Source: Streptomyces sp. SKN60
GTDB lineage: Bacteria > Actinomycetota > Actinomycetes > Streptomycetales > Streptomycetaceae
Direction of reading: 5' to 3'
NCBI RefSeq assembly: GCF_026236535.1
Contig: NZ_JAHTMW010000029.1
Location: 1 to 64,000 of the forward strand
Length of the DNA: 64,000 nucleotides
Shown: positions 47,801 through 55,971 of the stretch, piece after piece
Numbering within the stretch: position 1 is the stretch's first letter
Layout of the letters: every line of letters begins with the position of its first letter
Position numbers and translations under genes: made by a program
Notes under the pieces: model-generated
What the model was told of the DNA's origin: nothing
The model's database searches: none
Seen by the model: only the letters and a program-made list of their open reading frames with translations

Positions 47801-49192
47801 TCACCCGACGTCGAGACGCAGGAGATCTTCCTCCGTCTCGCGGCGCACGATGACGCGTGCTTCCCCGTCCCGTACGGCCACGACCGGCGGGCGCAGCGCG
47901 TGGTTGTAGTTGCTGGCCATGGAGCGGCAGTACGCGCCGGTCGCGGGCACCGCGATCAGGTCGCCAGGCGCGAGGTCGGCCGGCAGGAAGGCGTCGCGCA
48001 CGACGATGTCGCCGCTCTCGCAGTGCTTGCCCACGACACGGGTCAGCATCGGTTCGGCGTCACTCGTACGGGAGACCAGCGCGACGCTGTACTCGGCGTC
48101 GTACAGCGCGGTGCGGATGTTGTCCGACATGCCGCCGTCGACGGAGACATAGGTGCGCAGCCCCTCCAGCGGCTTGACCGTGCCCACCTCGTACAGGGTG
48201 AAGGCGGTGGGCCCGACGATGGCGCGGCCGGGCTCGACGGAGATGCGGGGGGTGCGGAGCCCGGCGGCCTCGCACTCGCGCGAGACGATCTCGGTGAGCG
48301 CCTTGGCGATGTGATGCGGCTCGCGCGGGTCGTCGTCGGAGGTGTACGCGATGCCGAGCCCACCCCCGAGGTCGATCTCGGGCAGCTCGACGCCGTGCTC
48401 GTCGCGCACCTCGGCGAGCAGCTGGACGACGCGCCGGGCGGACACCTCGAAGCCGGCCATGTCGAAGATCTGGGACCCGATGTGGGAGTGGATCCCGATG
48501 AGTTCGAGACCGTCGAGGTTCAGCGCCCGCCGCACCGCCTCGGCGGCCTGTCCGCCGGCGAGCGCGATGCCGAACTTCTGGTCCTCGTGGGCGGTGGCGA
48601 TGAACTCGTGGGTGTGCGCCTCGACGCCGACGGTGACGCGGATCTGCACGCGCTGCCGCTTGCCGAGGGACTGCGCGATGTGCGCGACCCGCACGATCTC
48701 CTGGAAGGAGTCGAGCACGATCCGCCCGACGCCGGCCTCGACCGCGCGGTGGATCTCGTCCGTGCTCTTGTTGTTGCCGTGGAAGGCGATGCGCTCGGCC
48801 GGCATGCCGGCGGAGAGGGCGGTGGAGAGCTCGCCGCCGGAGCAGACGTCGAGGTTGAGCCCCTCTTCCTTGAGCCAGCGCACGACGGCGCGGGAGAGGA
48901 AGGCCTTGCCCGCGTAGAACACGTCGGCGTCCTTGCCGAAGGCGTCGGCCCAGGCGCGGCAGCGGGCGCGGAAGTCGTCCTCGTCGAGGAAGTAGGCGGG
49001 GGTGCCGAACTCCTCGCGGAGCCGGGTCACGGAGAGCCCGCCGACGGTGAGCTGCCCCTGCTCGTCCCGCTCGACGGTCCGGGACCAGACCTTGGGGTCG
49101 AGCCGGTTGAGGTCGGCGGGAGGCGCGGAGTAGTGCCCCTCGGGGAGGACGTCGGCGTGGCGGGGCCCGGCGGGGTGGGCGGAACGGCTCAT
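47801..49192 (-). CDS. lysA: Diaminopimelate decarboxylase
   Basis: A 463-residue fold-III PLP decarboxylase. The PLP lysine is in [17 protein letters not shown], the phosphate loop is GGGLGIAY, and the C-terminal substrate cysteine lies in KHCESGDI. It converts meso-diaminopimelate to lysine. The ATG at 49192 gives the actinobacterial N-terminal extension; 13 bp separate it from the upstream nrtL gene. Gene order lysA-hom-thrC-thrB is typical of Streptomyces. Confidence 0.96.
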   Translation of the reverse strand: MSRSAHPAGPRHADVLPEGHYSAPPADLNRLDPKVWSRTVERDEQGQLTVGGLSVTRLREEFGTPAYFLDEDDFRARCRAWADAFGKDADVFYAGKAFLSRAVVRWLKEEGLNLDVCSGGELSTALSAGMPAERIAFHGNNKSTDEIHRAVEAGVGRIVLDSFQEIVRVAHIAQSLGKRQRVQIRVTVGVEAHTHEFIATAHEDQKFGIALAGGQAAEAVRRALNLDGLELIGIHSHIGSQIFDMAGFEVSARRVVQLLAEVRDEHGVELPEIDLGGGLGIAYTSDDDPREPHHIAKALTEIVSRECEAAGLRTPRISVEPGRAIVGPTAFTLYEVGTVKPLEGLRTYVSVDGGMSDNIRTALYDAEYSVALVSRTSDAEPMLTRVVGKHCESGDIVVRDAFLPADLAPGDLIAVPATGAYCRSMASNYNHALRPPVVAVRDGEARVIVRRETEEDLLRLDVG

Positions 49193-49205
49193 GTCTCTGC
49201 GTCTT

Positions 49206-50171
49206 TCAGATCTGGTCGGGTGCGCTGATGCCGAGCAGGGAGAGGCCACCGGCGAGCACCGTCCCGGCGGCTTCGGCGAGCGCGAGCCGGGAGCGGTGGG
49301 CGGCCGAGGGTTTCTCGTCGCCGAGGGGCAGGACGGTGTGCTGGTACGCGAGGAACGCGTCGGCGAGCCCCTCCAGGTGCCGGGCGACCCGGTCGGGGGC
49401 GCGGTGGCGGGCGGCGGAGGCGAGGACGTCGGGGTGGTCGCCGAGGAGGGTGAGGAGGTCGGGCGCGTCGACGGGTTCGGCGTACGCGGCGCTGATGCCG
49501 AGCTGTGCCCCGTTACGAAGGAGGGCTCGGCTCCTGGCATGGGCGTACCGCACCCGGAAGAGCGGATTGCGCTCGTGCTGGACGAGGAGCGGCGCGCCGG
49601 AGAGGGCCCGGTCGTGGGCGGCGGGCCGGAGGAGGGCCCAGCGGGCGGCGTCGGTGCCGAGGAGGTGAGGCTCGTACGGGGCGGGGAGCACCGGGATCCG
49701 CTCACCGGCGGGATCGAGGCGGGCGTCGGCCCCCTGGGAGCGGAGGAGCGCGAGGACGGTCTCGGTGAGGAGGCGGGCGCGGGGCTCGTCGGTGGCCCGG
49801 AGCCGGATGCGCTGCCCGGAGAGCAGAGAGGAGTGCCCGTACAAGGCGCCGGCAGCGAGGATCTCGCGCACGACCTGGTCCTGTCCCCCGTCCTCCAGGG
49901 TGAAGTTGAGGAACCCGGGCCCGGTGATGTCGACGGAGCGGACGCCGGGGCTGTCGTGGAGCCGTTCCTTCAGGATCGCGGCGACGGCGCGGGCGTCGAG
50001 CCCGGAGGGCCGGGCGAGGCTGAGCGCGACGCTGCTGGCGTAATCGCCGGTGCCGCCGGGCCGGGGCCGCTCGACCTTGACGCGCGCGGGCACACCGACC
50101 CGCAACGCACCCTCGTCGACCGCACGGCGCACGGCGTGCAGCACGGTGAGGGAGAGGTCCGCGGGGGTCAC
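49206..50171 (-). CDS. nrtL: NrtL-type arginyl-tRNA synthetase-related protein lacking the catalytic core
   Basis: A 321-residue relative of arginyl-tRNA synthetase. The N-terminal part ([20 protein letters not shown], then [20 protein letters not shown] and [10 protein letters not shown]) matches the additional N-terminal tRNA-contacting domain, and the C-terminal helical part ([20 protein letters not shown]) matches the DALR anticodon-binding domain. The HIGH and KMSKS catalytic domain between them is absent or eroded. It may bind tRNA-Arg without charging it. It lies upstream of lysA and 717 bp from a tRNA-Arg gene. Function is unproven. Confidence 0.85.
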   Translation of the reverse strand: MTPADLSLTVLHAVRRAVDEGALRVGVPARVKVERPRPGGTGDYASSVALSLARPSGLDARAVAAILKERLHDSPGVRSVDITGPGFLNFTLEDGGQDQVVREILAAGALYGHSSLLSGQRIRLRATDEPRARLLTETVLALLRSQGADARLDPAGERIPVLPAPYEPHLLGTDAARWALLRPAAHDRALSGAPLLVQHERNPLFRVRYAHARSRALLRNGAQLGISAAYAEPVDAPDLLTLLGDHPDVLASAARHRAPDRVARHLEGLADAFLAYQHTVLPLGDEKPSAAHRSRLALAEAAGTVLAGGLSLLGISAPDQI

Positions 50172-50249
50172 GGGACAAGCCTAGGGGAGGAGGGGGGTAC
50201 GAACGCGAACGGGTTTCGGCATGTGGGCGGTGGGGGGCCGGCCCCGCGG

Positions 50250-50720
50250 TCAGGCTTCTCCGGCGCAGCGGCTCGAACTCACTGCGGGCGGCTCCTCGGC
50301 GCCGTCCTGCCCCTGCCCACCGCCCGCTCCCCCACCGTCCCGCGGCCCGCGCCGCTCCCGGTGCATGAGCTGCCGCACGACCCGCACCAGCTCGGCCGGC
50401 TCGAAGGGCTTGGCGAGGAACGCGTCGACCCCGGAGAGGCCGCCGCCGTCCGTGTCGTACTCGGTGCAGGCACTGATGATCGCCACCGGCAGATCTCTGG
50501 TCCGCGGATCCTCCCGCAGCCGCGCGGCGGTCTTCAGCCCGTCGAGCCGGGGCATGACGACGTCCAGGGTGACGACATCAGGACAGACCTCATGCACGAC
50601 ATCCAGACACTCGGCACCATCGGCCGCGGTCACCACCTCGAACCCCTCGAGTTCGAGATTGACCCTGATCAGCTGGCGGATCACCCGGTTGTCATCCACA
50701 ACCAGCACCCGCCCGGACAC
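50250..50720 (-). CDS. Single receiver-domain response regulator
   Basis: A 156-residue protein made of one receiver domain and a Gly-rich tail of about 35 residues. The acidic pair is in VLVVDDNRVIRQLIRV, the phospho-acceptor Asp in DVVTLDVVMPRLDGLK, the switch Ser in AIISACTEYD and the Lys in AFLAKPFEP. There is no output domain, so it acts by protein contact like CheY/Spo0F. No kinase is nearby. The GTG at 50720, with GAGG 10 bases upstream, gives the family start VSGRVLVVDD. Confidence 0.88.
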   Translation of the reverse strand: MSGRVLVVDDNRVIRQLIRVNLELEGFEVVTAADGAECLDVVHEVCPDVVTLDVVMPRLDGLKTAARLREDPRTRDLPVAIISACTEYDTDGGGLSGVDAFLAKPFEPAELVRVVRQLMHRERRGPRDGGGAGGGQGQDGAEEPPAVSSSRCAGEA

Positions 50721-50887
50721 GCCTGACACACCTCGAGAGTAGGACCCGCGCAGCCACTGCGTCCGGCTTTTGCCCACTTCTGACCCGTGCGAGGGACCCC
50801 CACCCCGGTGACGCCCCGGAAATACCTGTTCACAGGCACACTCCGAGAGCTGGTAGTGTTCTTCCCGTCGCCGCGACAAGCGGTGAG

Positions 50888-50959
50888 GCCCCCGTAGCTC
50901 AGGGGATAGAGCAACGGCCTCCGGAGCCGTGTGCGCAGGTTCGAATCCTGCCGGGGGCA
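50888..50959 (+). tRNA. tRNA-Arg (anticodon CCG)
   Basis: The acceptor arms GCCCCCG (50888-50894) and CGGGGGC (50952-50958) pair fully; the D-arm TAGCTCAGGGGATAGAGCA, anticodon stem ACGGC/GCCGT with loop CTCCGGA, and T-loop GGTTCGAATCC are all in place. The anticodon CCG reads CGG. CCA is not encoded. A terminator follows 20 bp later. Confidence 0.97.
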
Positions 50960-51343
50960 CTTCGCAGAAGTGCCAGACAGACCCCGTGATCAGCGGAAAC
51001 GCTGAGGACGGGGTCTTGTTGTATGTGCGGGCGTGTGCCGCCCTGAGCGGCTGTATGACGGGGGCCCGCGGCCTATTCGAACTCGCCGCCGTCGGAGCGC
51101 TCACCAACGGCGGTGTCGTCCAGCGCCGTCGTCGCCCAGTGAGGTGCGGACCTGTCCGGGGCGGGCGGGTCTGATGCGGAACTCATCGCGATCAAGGGTG
51201 CGGGTGGGGCTGTGGATCCGCCGGTCTCCAGCGGCGAGCGGCCCACCGTCAGGTCATGGACTCCTCAGACGAGGTGGCCGCTACAAGGGCAGATCGGTTC
51301 TCGGGCAGCCTGTCGAGGCCCAGCGAGCCCGCTTGCCGCTCGC
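50960..51343. other. Intergenic region after tRNA-Arg
   Basis: Beyond the tRNA terminator I see no gene. Open frames here have no ribosome binding sites or recognisable content. No second copy of the tRNA 3' end was found. Confidence 0.6.
50979..51020 (+). terminator. Terminator of tRNA-Arg
   Basis: Outer arms AGACCCCGT (50979-50987) and ACGGGGTCT (51008-51016) enclose an inner stem CAGCG/CGCTG with a GAAA tetraloop; TTGTT follows. Confidence 0.85.
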
Positions 51344-52597
51344 TCAGCCTTCCGCGTCCCGTTCCTCCTCACCCGCACGCAGACGACGGGCTCGATCGGC
51401 GATGCCGCTGGAGAGCTTCCCCTTCACCGAACTGGCCCGGTCGAGGGTCCCGTTGCCGAGATTTCTGGCGGCTACGACGCCCTTCGCACCGGTCTCAAGC
51501 GCCTTGTCCCTCGCCTCCGCCGCCGCGGCCACCCATCGTCTCGTCTCCGACGCCTGGCGACCGGACTCGATCCCGAGCCGCCCGTGGAAGTCGTGCACGC
51601 CGACCACGACCTGGTTGCTCGACTGGACCACGGCCGGGGACTTGGCCGGGTGCAGCAGCACCTTCGCGTTGGCCTCGTCGGCGGCCGCGTTCATCCGGGC
51701 CACCAGCCGCTCGGTGCTCCGCGAGATGAGCTCCAGCCGACTCCGCCGGGCGATCCGGATCCCGTCGCGATGCCGGTCCAGCTCCTCCGGAGTCGCATCC
51801 ATCACCCGGTCGAGTTCGAGCACGGCGACCGCGTCCTGGAGCTGGAAGCAACGAGCCAGAACGGCGAGCCACTGCCGAGCCTTGGCCTCGGCTTCCTCGG
51901 CCGCCGCGGCGAGCTCACCGATCTTGGCCTTCTGTTCCATCTTCTCCGCGAGCGCGTCGAGCCGGCGGAGCGCGTACACCTGGGTCGTCGCGATCGTCTC
52001 CGGCGTGGCCTGCACCTTCGACCAGGTGATGTCGGAGACCCTGCCCACCTCGTCCCGGATGGTCATGGCGTCGGTGATCACGAGCTCCGCTCCGATCATC
52101 TTCGCCACGGCTTCGTCCTCCTGGGCGCGGAGCACGTCGACGAGCTTCTCGTCGATGGCGGCGAGATAGTCGGTGATCTCGTCCATGGTCTGCTGCATGG
52201 CGAGCTGTGCCATGAGCGCCGCGGCGTTGGCCAGTTGCGCCGGGTTGCCCCGCAGTGGTCCCGAATCCTTCGCGAATTCGACGAATCCCTTGATCTGGCC
52301 CTTGGGCCCCTTCAGCACTCCTGTGCTGAGACCCGTCTCGGCGCTCTTCCTCAGCCCGAGCTTGTCGATCCGCTGCGCGGACTCTTTGGTCAGCTTCACC
52401 CAACGGCTCGACTGGGCGGCGATGTCGGAGCCCGCCTGCGCGGCTCCGGCCGCGTTACCGAGGGCGGACCGGAACGGACGCCGTCGCAGGGCCTGCGACG
52501 GCAGCCCTTCGGTGACGAGGAAGCGTTCGACCGCTGCCTGATCCCCGATGACCGCCAGGCCGTCGCCGTCCCTGATCAGCTCGATCTCGTCATCCAT
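51344..52597 (-). CDS. Unrecognised helical protein next to tRNA-Arg
   Basis: A 417-residue, mostly alpha-helical soluble protein rich in Ala, Glu, Arg and Ser, without membrane segments. It opens MDDEIELIRDGDGLAVIGDQ, a short strand-rich domain, then long helices such as QLANAAALMAQLAMQQTMDE and LAEKMEQKAKIGELAAAAEE with conserved AVVQSSNQVVVGVHDFHGRL. I do not recognise the family. The ATG at 52597 has AAGGAG 5 bases upstream and starts 2 bp after the stop of a broken upstream frame, so both were one operon. Confidence 0.65.
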   Translation of the reverse strand: MDDEIELIRDGDGLAVIGDQAAVERFLVTEGLPSQALRRRPFRSALGNAAGAAQAGSDIAAQSSRWVKLTKESAQRIDKLGLRKSAETGLSTGVLKGPKGQIKGFVEFAKDSGPLRGNPAQLANAAALMAQLAMQQTMDEITDYLAAIDEKLVDVLRAQEDEAVAKMIGAELVITDAMTIRDEVGRVSDITWSKVQATPETIATTQVYALRRLDALAEKMEQKAKIGELAAAAEEAEAKARQWLAVLARCFQLQDAVAVLELDRVMDATPEELDRHRDGIRIARRSRLELISRSTERLVARMNAAADEANAKVLLHPAKSPAVVQSSNQVVVGVHDFHGRLGIESGRQASETRRWVAAAAEARDKALETGAKGVVAARNLGNGTLDRASSVKGKLSSGIADRARRLRAGEEERDAEG

Positions 52598-52599
52598 GG

Positions 52600-52943
52600 T
52601 CACTCCTTCGTCGCGGCCCGGACCGGGTGCTCTCCTCCGGTCCGGGCCGCATGGGCGGTGGCGCGCGTCAGGCTTCCGGGTGGTGAGGGCCGTGGCCCCA
52701 GGGGCAGGGTGAGGACGGAGGCGCGGTTCTCGCCGTCCACGAGGGGCGTCGTCAGGCCGACGCCGGCCGCCGCCATACGGTCGTTCTCGGTGAGGACGAG
52801 GGCCTTGGTGCGGCAGGTACCGTGCCTGGCCTCGCCCTTCCGCACGGTGTGGCGGAGGTGTCGAGACTGCGGTCGATGTCGTCGCGGTTGATCCCGCAGA
52901 GGTGGAAGGAGAGGGCGTCGAGCCGGAACCGCCCCGCGATCAT
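52600..52943 (-). pseudogene. Probable frameshifted small gene upstream of the helical protein
   Basis: One frame gives MIAGRFRLDALSFHLCGINR and DDIDRSLDTSA from 52943; another then gives TVRKGEARHGTCRTKALVL, TENDRMAAAGVGLTTPLVDG and a stop at 52600. Each half looks like protein while the complementary half looks random, which suggests a one-base frame change near 52860. The stop directly precedes the next start. The family is unknown, so this reading rests only on composition and context. Confidence 0.4.
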
Positions 52944-53086
52944 CTGCGTCGCCAAGCCCGTTCTTCCCTTGCGCATTCGCGTGGCCCGTGCGGGCACACG
53001 ATTCCCCATCGGAGATCGCCCACACGGCACGATGCGGACAGACCCCATCCCCGCGCGCAGCGTATACGACAACCTCAATTCAAGTG

Positions 53087-53125
53087 AGAGGAAGGCCCGT
53101 TGACACAGCCAACGGGCCTTCCTCT
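53087..53125 (-). terminator. Terminator downstream of the MarR gene
   Basis: Perfect 16-bp arms AGAGGAAGGCCCGTTG (53087-53102) and CAACGGGCCTTCCTCT (53110-53125) with a 7-base loop, 20 bp past the marR stop on the minus strand. Confidence 0.85.
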
Positions 53126-53145
53126 TCACGATCCCCGGGGTCAGA

Positions 53146-53601
53146 TCAGCCCAGCCGGAGTTCCTGTTGGGCGTGGGCCACGCGGAAGAGGGCCTCCGCG
53201 ATGGTGGTGGATTCGTCGTCGGTGAGGTGGCGGGAGAAGTGTTCCCAGATGCCGGCCATGTAGGCGGGGGCCGTGGCGTGGATGGCGGCGCGGCCGGCTT
53301 CGGTGATGGTGGCCCAGGTGACGCGTTTGTCCGTGGGGTCCGGGCGCTTGGTGACCAGGCCTGATCGGGCCATCTCGTCGACCAGGCGACTGACGCGGGT
53401 GCGGCTGAGGACGACCCGTTCGGCTACCTCCTGCATGCGCAGGCCCTGGTCGCCGCCGCTCCTGACTTCCAGGAGGACGTCGTACCAGGTCAGCGGGATG
53501 GTGCCATTGCGCGCCACATCACTCTCGATGGCGCGCACGGCGGCGCTGTGGGCGAGAAGCAGGGCTCGCCAGGCCTCGAGTCGGTGCTCACCTTCGTTCA
53601 C
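53146..53601 (-). CDS. MarR-family regulator
   Basis: A 151-residue winged-helix protein. The recognition region is MQEVAERVVLSRTRVSRLVD followed by the wing GLVTKRPDPTDKRVTWATIT. The GTG start at 53601 has a TANNNT-type box (TACACT on the minus strand, complement of 53609-53614) 7 bases upstream and no ribosome binding site, so likely leaderless. It is divergent from a rhodanese gene, with two near-identical direct repeats between them. MarR proteins with such partners often sense oxidants, sulfur species or phenolics; the ligand here is unknown. Confidence 0.88.
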   Translation of the reverse strand: MNEGEHRLEAWRALLLAHSAAVRAIESDVARNGTIPLTWYDVLLEVRSGGDQGLRMQEVAERVVLSRTRVSRLVDEMARSGLVTKRPDPTDKRVTWATITEAGRAAIHATAPAYMAGIWEHFSRHLTDDESTTIAEALFRVAHAQQELRLG

Positions 53602-53626
53602 AGGGACGAGTGTAACGGGACTTGCG

Positions 53627-53671
53627 TGCGTGCGCACGCATTGATTAATGTGTGTGCGGACGCACTGATTA
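53627..53671. promoter_or_regulatory. Tandem operator-like repeats between marR and rhodanese genes
   Basis: Two 21-bp copies, 53627-53647 and 53651-53671, match at 18 positions; each has a TGYGTGCG..CGCA half followed by TGATTA. The first also contains the palindrome TGCGTGCGCACGCA. They start 24 bp apart. They probably bind the MarR protein and control both directions. Confidence 0.65.
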
Positions 53672-53695
53672 GCCACTCATGCTGGAGGCACGGAC

Positions 53696-54025
53696 ATGGT
53701 CCAGAAGATCACCCGCGACGAGCTGCAGAAGAAGATCGACGAGGGCCTGGTGACGGTCGTCGAGGCGCTGCCGCTGTCGTACTACGCCGACAAGCACCTC
53801 CCCGGCGCCCTCAACCTGCCGCTCGACCAGGTGGACGAGCTGTCCCCGACCCTGCTCCCGAACAAGGACGCGGCGATCGTCACCTACTGCGCCGACGGCC
53901 CCTGCCCCAACTCGGGCATCGCCGCCGAGCGTCTGGTGGAGCTCGGCTACACCGACGTGCGCGAGTACTACGAGGGCAAGGCCGACTGGGTCGAGGCCGG
54001 CCTGCCGACCGAGTCCGGCGCCTGA
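53696..54025 (+). CDS. Single-domain rhodanese-like protein
   Basis: A 109-residue rhodanese domain. The active loop is YCADGPCPNSG with cysteine nucleophile candidate at the first Cys, and LPGALNLPLDQV is the conserved CH2A-like motif. It would carry sulfane sulfur as a persulfide. GGAGG precedes the ATG. The YceI gene follows 48 bp downstream in the same direction, and both are probably under the divergent MarR. Confidence 0.9.
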   Translation: MVQKITRDELQKKIDEGLVTVVEALPLSYYADKHLPGALNLPLDQVDELSPTLLPNKDAAIVTYCADGPCPNSGIAAERLVELGYTDVREYYEGKADWVEAGLPTESGA

Positions 54026-54073
54026 GACCGCCGGTCTCCGACCTCCGACCTCCGAACAGAGGACGCGACTGAC

Positions 54074-54643
54074 ATGACCACTTCCCCGACTCGTACCGTC
54101 GACGGCGTGGAGCTGCCCGCCGTCGGCACCTGGAAGATCGACCCGGGCCACGCCGAGGTCGGCTTCCTCGGTCGCCACTTCATGCTGACCAAGGTCCGCG
54201 GCCGGTTCACCGGCGTCGACGCCACCATCGAGATCGGCGAGCGGCCCGAGGACAGCAAGGTCACCGCCGTCATCGACATGGCGAGCGTGGACAGCGGCGA
54301 CCAGACCCGCGACGACCACCTGCGCTCGGGCGACTTCTTCGACGTGGAGAAGTTCCCGAAGGCCACCTTCACCTCCACCCGGGTGACCTGGGACGGCAAG
54401 CGCGGCACCCTCAGTGGCGACCTCACCATCAAGGACGTCACCAAGCCGGTGACCCTGGAGGTCGACTACCTCGGGCACGCCCGCGACCCGTGGGGCAACG
54501 ACCGTACGGTCTTCTCCGCCCACGGCAAGGTCAACCGCGAGGACTGGGGCCTGACCTGGAACATGGTCCTGGACTCCGGCGGCATCCTCGTCTCCAAGGA
54601 GATCGAGCTGTCCCTGGAGCTCGAGGCGATCAAGGAGAACTGA
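54074..54643 (+). CDS. YceI-family lipid-binding-like protein
   Basis: A 189-residue beta-barrel protein of the YceI family. Motifs are GTWKIDPGHAEVGFLGRHFM, VRGRFTGVDATIEIG and GTLSGDLTIKDVTKPVTLEV. YceI proteins bind long polyprenoid-like ligands; this one lacks a signal peptide and is cytoplasmic. It is operonic with the rhodanese gene. A bidirectional terminator follows. Confidence 0.92.
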   Translation: MTTSPTRTVDGVELPAVGTWKIDPGHAEVGFLGRHFMLTKVRGRFTGVDATIEIGERPEDSKVTAVIDMASVDSGDQTRDDHLRSGDFFDVEKFPKATFTSTRVTWDGKRGTLSGDLTIKDVTKPVTLEVDYLGHARDPWGNDRTVFSAHGKVNREDWGLTWNMVLDSGGILVSKEIELSLELEAIKEN

Positions 54644-54663
54644 CCTCCTGACGCCCGGCCACG

Positions 54664-54703
54664 AAGGGCCTCGGTCGTGCCTGCTCGCACGGCCGAGGCC
54701 CTT
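54664..54703. terminator. Bidirectional terminator between yceI and tetR
   Basis: 17-bp arms starting AAGGGCCTCGG (54664-54680) and ending CCGAGGCCCTT (54687-54703) pair with one wobble around CTGCTC. It isolates the YceI operon from the convergent TetR gene. Confidence 0.85.
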
Positions 54704-54719
54704 GCCTCGCGCCGCGCGC

Positions 54720-55331
54720 TCAGGCGCCGGTGATCCGGGCCACCAGGGCGAGCAGCGTGCCCCGGATCCGGTCGCCGTCGAACTCGCCCTCCCGCAGCGC
54801 GTGCTGGAGGTCCGAGTCCAGGGGCGCGAGGAGCAGATGCGCGCCACAGTCGGCGTCGAGATCCGGACAAGCCTCGCGGAGCAGAATGGTCAGGTGCACG
54901 CGCCAGAAGGCGTACGAACCTATCTGGTAGCGCGCGCCCGGCGCGGCCGTCTCCGACAGCCGTACCAGCTCCAGGTTCTCGTCCAGAAGGTCCAGGTAGG
55001 CGCCGAAGAAGGCGGTGATGCGCGCCGCCGCCGGAGCGCCCGGGCCGAGCGGTGGCGGGCCGTGCAGGATGCGCTCCTGAAGGCGGCTGTCCTGCGCGTC
55101 GAGCAGGGCGGCGGCCAGCCCTGCCTTGCTGCCGAACCTGCGGAAGAGCGTGCCCTTGCCGACGCCGGCCGCGGCGGCGATGGCGTCCATGGACACGTTC
55201 GCCACACCGCGCCGGTCGAAGAGTTTCTGGGCGGCGGCAAGGATCCGCAGCCGGTTGCGCGCGGCGTCCGAGCGCTCGGCCGGCGGCTCGTGCAGGGCGC
55301 AGGGCAAGGGCGCGGGCGAGAGGTTCTGCAC
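54720..55331 (-). CDS. TetR-family regulator divergent from the nitroimidazole-type operon
   Basis: A 203-residue TetR protein. The DNA-binding part is RLRILAAAQKLFDRRGVANV, then AAAAGVGKGTLFRRFGSKAG. The C-terminal ligand domain is helical with an acidic stretch DLDADCGAH. The GTG at 55331 has GAGG 7 bases upstream and gives the usual length; the frame is open for another 140 codons upstream but reads low-complexity sequence from a tandem repeat. It faces the operon that begins at 55972 across 640 bp and is the best candidate for its regulator. Confidence 0.88.
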   Translation of the reverse strand: MQNLSPAPLPCALHEPPAERSDAARNRLRILAAAQKLFDRRGVANVSMDAIAAAAGVGKGTLFRRFGSKAGLAAALLDAQDSRLQERILHGPPPLGPGAPAAARITAFFGAYLDLLDENLELVRLSETAAPGARYQIGSYAFWRVHLTILLREACPDLDADCGAHLLLAPLDSDLQHALREGEFDGDRIRGTLLALVARITGA

Positions 55332-55445
55332 GCGGGGCCTCGGTTCTTTCTCCGTGGGGATGGCGGAGCGGGGGCGGCGTACGTGCAGTGTACGGGGAAT
55401 GGTCCAGGCCGGACCGTCGCGGCGCCGTGACCCGAGCACGGAGCA

Positions 55446-55531
55446 CCCACCGATCGCCCACCGACCGTGTCGACCGCCCACCGATCGCCCACCGATCGCC
55501 CGCCGGCCGCCCGACGGCCACCCGACGACCG
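55446..55531. repeat. 11-bp tandem array in the tetR/rohP divergent region
   Basis: CCCACCGATCG occurs at 55446, 55477 and 55488, with one-base to four-base variants at 55457, 55499, 55510 and 55521. The 11-bp period is about one DNA turn. Confidence 0.85.
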
Positions 55532-55774
55532 GCCCTCGAACCGACCCCCCGTCCGACCGCAAACCGACCATCGTGCGACGGCCATATGACCATCGCGCAA
55601 CCGGCGTCCAGAAGATGGCCCACTCCTTGGCGAGCCGCTTGTACCGCCGCCGCCGACTGTGACAGAGTCCCCAATCGGACCGCAGTCCGTTTACGGGGGT
55701 AATCATGGCTGTATCGCGATCCGGCAGGAGCACTACGACCTCCTCCCGCAGACGCATTCACTCCACCGTTCCGT

Positions 55775-55799
55775 AGGACATCCCCAGGACATCCCTGGG
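55775..55799. promoter_or_regulatory. Direct and inverted repeat cluster, candidate operator
   Basis: AGGACATCC occurs at 55775-55783 and 55786-55794 (11 bp apart), and CCCAGG (55783-55788) pairs with CCTGGG (55794-55799). It lies 170 bp upstream of rohP and could bind the divergent TetR protein. Confidence 0.45.
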
Positions 55800-55971
55800 A
55801 CGTCGCCGCACCCGCATCCCCGTCCGCAGGGACGGTTCCCGCGTGCCCCAAGGCCGCGGCCTGCAACGAGAAATCCTCTTGAGCACGAGCCGGACCGGCC
55901 GGCGCCGCCATGCGCCCGCCCGCCCGACCCGCCCGTGCTCCTCATCCGTACGCCGTACGACCGGAGGAACC

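Larger units (their letters stand above)
55332..55971. other. Long divergent regulatory region before the nitroimidazole-type operon
   Basis: No convincing gene. From tetR toward rohP it holds an 11-bp tandem array (55446-55531), a small inverted repeat CGGAC-CGCA-GTCCG (55676-55689), a 23-codon Arg-rich open frame (55705-55776) and a direct plus inverted repeat cluster (55775-55799). This is the richest regulatory stretch in the window. Confidence 0.6.

Noticed and set aside
50888-53145. Integrated mobile element at tRNA-Arg
   Set aside because: No integrase, excisionase or replication gene and no second copy of the tRNA 3' end were found, so only an unknown gene and a broken one can be claimed.
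54720-55757. A 345-residue version of the TetR regulator
   Set aside because: The extra N-terminus is low-complexity translation of the 11-bp tandem array; the GTG at 55331 gives the family length.
55843-55971. A 43-residue N-terminal extension of the RohP homolog
   Set aside because: The extension is Arg/Pro/Thr-rich, lacks a ribosome binding site, and the ATG at 55972 has a strong one. It also runs through probable regulatory DNA.
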